NCBI GenBank assembly: GCA_021775595.1 | Contig: JAJFHN010000021.1 | Coordinates: 1 to 36,409 of the forward strand | Direction of reading: 5' to 3' | DNA from: Hyphomicrobiales bacterium | GTDB lineage: Bacteria; Pseudomonadota; Alphaproteobacteria; Rhizobiales; Methyloligellaceae | DNA: 36,409 bases | Part shown: positions 33,320 to 36,409 of the stretch, piece by piece | How the letters are laid out: every line of letters begins with the position of its first letter | Position numbering within the stretch: position 1 is the stretch's first letter | Made by a program: the position numbers and the translations under genes | Notes under the pieces: model-generated | The model's database searches: none | Told to the model about the DNA's origin: nothing | The model's input: the letters and a program-made list of their open reading frames with translations, nothing else

Positions 33320-33964
33320 TTAGCGCGCTCTCGTGCCCGAAAGCGTTGCCTCTTGCGGCAGGCCGGGGGGCATCAATGACACCCATGAAATCGGATCGTT
33401 GAACGACTGGCGCTTGATGAAGGTGTAGCCGGAGTCGTTCCAGACCATGACGCTCTTGCGCTTGTTATCGAGAACGAAGTCGCCGCTGCTGGTCCGCGCC
33501 GTCAAAATCGCGTGGCCTTCGTTATGTTCGTCTCGCACGACCGTGATCAGCAGGGCGCTTGAGGGCCAGCCGCGCTCAAGCAGCAGCTTGCGCTTCAGCA
33601 GCACATAGTCCTCGCAGTCGCCCTTGTCGTTGGGATAGGTCCAGTGCTCGAGCCGGCCGTAGAGCTGCAGATCGCTTTCCGGTTTCACCAATTGGTTGAC
33701 CAGATCGTTGACCTCGCGCAGATCCCGCTCACGTTTGGCTGTGAGCTCGACCCGTTCGCTGTCATCGGTCAGCGTGGCGCATTCGGTCGGATTGCGGCGG
33801 CAAAAGCCCACATGTCCGATCGGCGGCAAGGCGTGTCCGTAGCTGCGCATATAAGGCGAGCCCACGCTTTGGCCGTTGCGCCATTCTGAAATTTCCGAGT
33901 GTACCTCAGTCGTAACTGTGGCAAATCCAAGTATAATAGAGATATAGATCCCAACCTTAGTCAT
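33320..33964 (-). CDS. Transglutaminase-like cysteine peptidase (BTLCP, LapG-like)
   Basis: The 214-residue exported protein has a signal peptide (about 4-22) and the BTLCP fold. The catalytic Cys117 in GDCEDYVLLK, His151 in EGHAILTART and Asp166 in DFVLDNK give a complete triad. The family includes LapG, a periplasmic protease that releases biofilm adhesins and is held inactive by LapD when c-di-GMP is high; many alphaproteobacterial members are of unknown role. No LapD or giant adhesin is in view, but a tandem-PilZ c-di-GMP receptor gene is adjacent. ATG 33964 is preceded by AGGGGGC. A terminator follows. Confidence 0.9.
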   Translation of the reverse strand: MTKVGIYISIILGFATVTTEVHSEISEWRNGQSVGSPYMRSYGHALPPIGHVGFCRRNPTECATLTDDSERVELTAKRERDLREVNDLVNQLVKPESDLQLYGRLEHWTYPNDKGDCEDYVLLKRKLLLERGWPSSALLITVVRDEHNEGHAILTARTSSGDFVLDNKRKSVMVWNDSGYTFIKRQSFNDPISWVSLMPPGLPQEATLSGTRAR

Positions 33965-34348
33965 TGTCGCCCCCTGATAGTCCAATAAAAGCGGTTATTT
34001 TGTTTTTTCCGCTTCCGTCATCCGTGATGGGACCGACTATCCCATAGAGGATTTGACAATCAGGAAATCAACGTCGAGATATTCTAGGAATATACGATAT
34101 GTATTTGGGATTACTTTGTATAAAATTTTATAATACTGGATTTGATTAAAATTTTAGCGATCTCTATCGAGCGCCTCTCTCGGACATAATTGGCTGAAAA
34201 CAGGGAAAATTGATCGCATTGTCGCGGTTGGTAGCGCGTCGGACGCGGTTGCCAATGGGCCACAGCGGTGTGCGTCAGGTCGATGAAACAGCGGGTGTTT
34301 GGGTGGTGAAAAAAATCAGATCGGGTGCAAATAAATGCACCGATGATA
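33965..34348. promoter_or_regulatory. 384-base AT-rich gap between the BTLCP and PilZ genes
   Basis: No gene is evident. The stretch is notably AT-rich from about 34050 to 34160 compared with the surrounding GC-rich genes. A near-palindrome, ATATTC-TAG-GAATAT, lies at 34079-34093, a possible operator for the leftward BTLCP gene. A TTGACA-like sequence occurs near 34054 on the plus strand but has no rightward gene to serve. Confidence 0.5.
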
Positions 34349-35032
34349 TCAACCGAACTGTTTTTTGATCGTCGTGGGGTGCTGGACGTCGGTAAATTCG
34401 ATGCCGATTCCGCGGTCATGGTAGCGCACCACGCGGCCGCGCATTTTGCCAAACGTAATGTTCGCCCCGATCCTCGGCTTCAGGCTGAGCTCGATCGAGG
34501 CACCCGAAAGCGACACGTCGAGAATCTTGCAAACGTGCTCGCTGCCGTCCTCAAGCACGATCTTTGACTGGGTCTTGCGCGGAATAAGGCGTTCGTGCCG
34601 CCGGTCTTCGGCCAGATCGAGCTGTTCGCGGTTTGCCAACCAGGTCAGCTGGTTTGCGATTTTTTCCCGCTTATGGTCGGACGCTTGGATCTTGATGGCG
34701 AAACCGCCGTCGAAATTGCGAACCAGCGAGCCTTCGATGCGGCCGATATGGTCGATATAGGCCACGATCCGCTCGCCGAGTTCCCCTGGAGCCGGCGCCA
34801 GCAGTGCTGCGCCGCCGGGCGACATATTCAACACCTGACAGGGATATTCCTTCTTGTCGGCGCGCATGAAGCGGCCAAGCAGCCGCAATGGCACCCGTTG
34901 GTGGTTGCGGTTTTCGTCCACGAATTCGTATTTGCCGGCAGCGATCGAGCGCAGAGCGCGTATAGCCGATTTTGACGGACGTAGCGCCTCGTCGTCGTCG
35001 CTGGAAATATGACTGTCGATGGGCAGGCCCAT
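34349..35032 (-). CDS. Tandem PilZ-domain protein (c-di-GMP receptor)
   Basis: The 227-residue cytosolic protein has two PilZ domains. The first keeps R46-x3-R50 and N69-x-S71-x2-G74; the second keeps R144-x3-R148 and D172-x-S174-x2-G177. Both complete motifs predict c-di-GMP binding at each domain. A short acidic N-terminus precedes them and no output domain is attached, so it probably acts by protein-protein contact. The LapG-like peptidase gene is its downstream neighbour on the same strand, but the 384-base gap suggests separate transcription. Start ATG 35032. Confidence 0.92.
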   Translation of the reverse strand: MGLPIDSHISSDDDEALRPSKSAIRALRSIAAGKYEFVDENRNHQRVPLRLLGRFMRADKKEYPCQVLNMSPGGAALLAPAPGELGERIVAYIDHIGRIEGSLVRNFDGGFAIKIQASDHKREKIANQLTWLANREQLDLAEDRRHERLIPRKTQSKIVLEDGSEHVCKILDVSLSGASIELSLKPRIGANITFGKMRGRVVRYHDRGIGIEFTDVQHPTTIKKQFG

Positions 35033-35150
35033 GGGGTCGAATCCTCGAGCGCTCGGGCAAAACGTGATGAGCCCCGGGATTGTAAGGTTTGCGCCTTAAC
35101 GAAGCGCTAAATGGCGCCGTTCGAGCGCGACCGACCGGTCTTGGCTTGCC

Positions 35151-35804
35151 TCAGCGCGTCACCCCGTCGGTGCTCGAGCGCCCGCCTTCGATGACGCGAA
35201 ACCTGCGCCGGGCATCGCCCGCGATGGTGTGACCGGAGCCATGGGCAAACATTGGCGCTTCCACCACATCGCCGTCTTGCAGGAAATGCGGCATGCCGCC
35301 AGGGAACACGAGGTCGACCTGGTTGATTAGCTGGTGATGGATCGGCACCGAACCCAGCCAATAGGGCGGCTCCACGGCCGTCATGCTGCCAAGCAGCCGA
35401 TTGACCGACCGGCTTGAATGGATCAGCGGCATGAGCGTCATCTCGAAGCGGGCGCTGCGCTCGGCATCGGCCACTGCCTCGAAAGATACGACGCCCACCG
35501 CGCCATCGGTCATGACGCCATTGAGCAAGCTGTCGAGGGCTTCTCGGTCGTCGGCACTCCACAAATCGAGCAGATTGATGCCCCGCAATTCGCGGCCCAA
35601 ATGATCGCAAATCCGCGTACCAGCCAGCCGAAACCGGTAACTGGAGACGTTGTCGCAGTCCAAAATGAAGGTTTCCGGCAGCAAATCCGAAATACGCGAC
35701 GGTTCGATCTCAAACCGCTGTGGCGCCAATCGGCAGCCGCGAACGCCATTCCAATACGCATAAAGAGATCTGCTCGTCTGCAGTTGCATTACTTGTTCCG
35801 ACAT
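35151..35804 (-). CDS. PAS_5-type sensory domain protein
   Basis: The 217-residue protein is a PAS_5-type domain over about 12-150, with SLYAYWNGVRGCRLAPQRFE near the start, then RISDLLPETFILDCD, and RLAGTRICDHLGRELRG. A C-terminal part (about 160-217) is less ordered and ends in a basic, Ser/Asp-rich tail. No kinase, cyclase or DNA-binding output is attached. In alphaproteobacteria such proteins are frequent, are of unknown ligand and often sit near PilZ genes. ATG 35804 follows TAGGGTTGG. Confidence 0.85.
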   Translation of the reverse strand: MSEQVMQLQTSRSLYAYWNGVRGCRLAPQRFEIEPSRISDLLPETFILDCDNVSSYRFRLAGTRICDHLGRELRGINLLDLWSADDREALDSLLNGVMTDGAVGVVSFEAVADAERSARFEMTLMPLIHSSRSVNRLLGSMTAVEPPYWLGSVPIHHQLINQVDLVFPGGMPHFLQDGDVVEAPMFAHGSGHTIAGDARRRFRVIEGGRSSTDGVTR

Positions 35805-35998
35805 ACACCAACCCTATTTGTCGTTTTGGGCCGGACACCGCGTCCTTCCCATTTTGGTACAGGCGATGCTCTGATCGCCCTGTTGGCTGTGTGTTGAGCA
35901 GGTGCCGTGCCAAAGTTGCTTGCGGGCGCGCAAAGCATTAGGCATGGGTGCGCGCGCGCTGGCGCGTTCGGCGCGTGGGTCCGGGAGGGAATGCCTCA

Positions 35999-36409
35999 AT
36001 GATGCAGCACGACCGCGGAGGTATGGACCGGCCCCGCAATCCCATCTTCAACGTGCCGGCAAGCGTGTTGATCGCGCTGGGTGTGCTGGTTGCCGTCTAT
36101 GTTGGGTTGAACCTGCTGCCTTGGGAGGAGCGTTTGCGCCTCCTGCTCACCCTGGCCTTCATTCCTGCGCGTTATTCGGCCGGCGCCGCCGAATTGCCGG
36201 GCGGATCGATTGCCGATGTAACCTCATTTGGCACGTACATGCTGGTGCACGGCAGCGCCGTGCATTTGCTGGTCAATGGGCTGTGGATGCTGGCCTTCGG
36301 CAGCGCGGTGGCCAAACGCCTGGGCAGCAGTCGTTTTTTTGCCGTTAAGCTGTTTTTCGGGGTGGCGGCGGCGTTTTCCCATAATATTGTTCAATTGGGC
36401 GAATCGGTG
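35999..36409 (+). CDS. Rhomboid-family intramembrane serine protease (3' partial)
   Basis: The frame runs from ATG 35999 (with GGGAGGG upstream) to the right edge, giving the first 137 residues. They contain PIFNVPASVLIALGVLV near the first helix, and a second and third helix region with TYMLVHGSAVHLLVNGLWMLAFG, where the His-x-x-x-Asn (here HLLVN) is the rhomboid signature. The catalytic Ser and His lie past the window end, so activity cannot be judged. ATGs at 36002 and 36023 are possible alternative starts, but the ribosome site supports the first. Confidence 0.85.
   Translation, partial: MMQHDRGGMDRPRNPIFNVPASVLIALGVLVAVYVGLNLLPWEERLRLLLTLAFIPARYSAGAAELPGGSIADVTSFGTYMLVHGSAVHLLVNGLWMLAFGSAVAKRLGSSRFFAVKLFFGVAAAFSHNIVQLGESV

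Noticed and set aside
35096-35111. TTAA-N7-CTAA near the PilZ gene as a CtrA box
   Set aside because: The second half has a mismatch in the core and sites of this quality are expected by chance.

Overview
This window is a stretch of chromosome from an alphaproteobacterium, most likely Hyphomicrobiales (Rhizobiales) or a close relative. The evidence is high GC content with strong G/C preference at codon third positions, an aspartyl-tRNA synthetase with an alphaproteobacterial-style N-terminus, a cysE gene followed by a DUF3126-type protein, a CHCC zinc-finger protein, a BTLCP-type cysteine peptidase, and a long coiled-coil protein that resembles the growth-pole-ring (GPR/RgsE) family. No insertion sequences, prophage genes, CRISPR arrays or toxin-antitoxin genes were seen. 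It reads as vertically inherited core and lineage-specific chromosome.

Layout. (1) 1-2277: end of transketolase, then pgk and rpe, all on the plus strand (central carbon metabolism; the same enzymes also serve a Calvin cycle). (2) 2411-5506: soxX, soxA, a ccdA/soxV-type gene and thiD. The sox genes form a small cytochrome SoxXA unit without soxYZBCD in view. (3) 5555-8836: a FAH-family hydrolase diverging from an RND/MMPL-type exporter. (4) 8879-10857: three small exported proteins of unknown function, with a 486-base gap holding a well-supported small-RNA candidate. (5) 11216-15300: an L,D-transpeptidase with a perfect CtrA-type box upstream, a CheZ-like phosphatase, an MFS transporter and a dipeptide epimerase (a possible cell-wall peptide theme). 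(6) 15439-19068: a four-gene Mla/MCE lipid-transport operon with STAS fused to the permease. (7) 19151-23133: a 1021-residue membrane-anchored coiled-coil protein divergent from an Hpt phosphotransfer protein, separated by a 512-base AT-rich gap. (8) 23363-26681: ferredoxin, its likely NADP reductase, and aspS. (9) 26705-32721: a small exported protein, tRNA-Leu(UAA), a lipoprotein, an FAD monooxygenase, a CHCC zinc finger, an alpha/beta hydrolase, an enoyl-CoA hydratase-like protein, cysE and DUF3126. (10) 32833-36409: a small membrane protein, a LapG-like peptidase, a tandem-PilZ protein, a PAS protein and the start of a rhomboid protease.

The parts most worth following are: the eleven consecutive 11-residue repeats in the GPR-like protein and the CtrA-like half sites beside it; the compact intergenic RNA at about 9690-9838 with its own promoter, a six-codon ORF and a strong terminator; the isolated SoxXA-CcdA unit with an inverted repeat upstream; the LapG-like peptidase next to a protein with two intact c-di-GMP-binding PilZ domains; and the CtrA box before the L,D-transpeptidase. 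Functional statements come from motif recognition by eye. No database search was possible.
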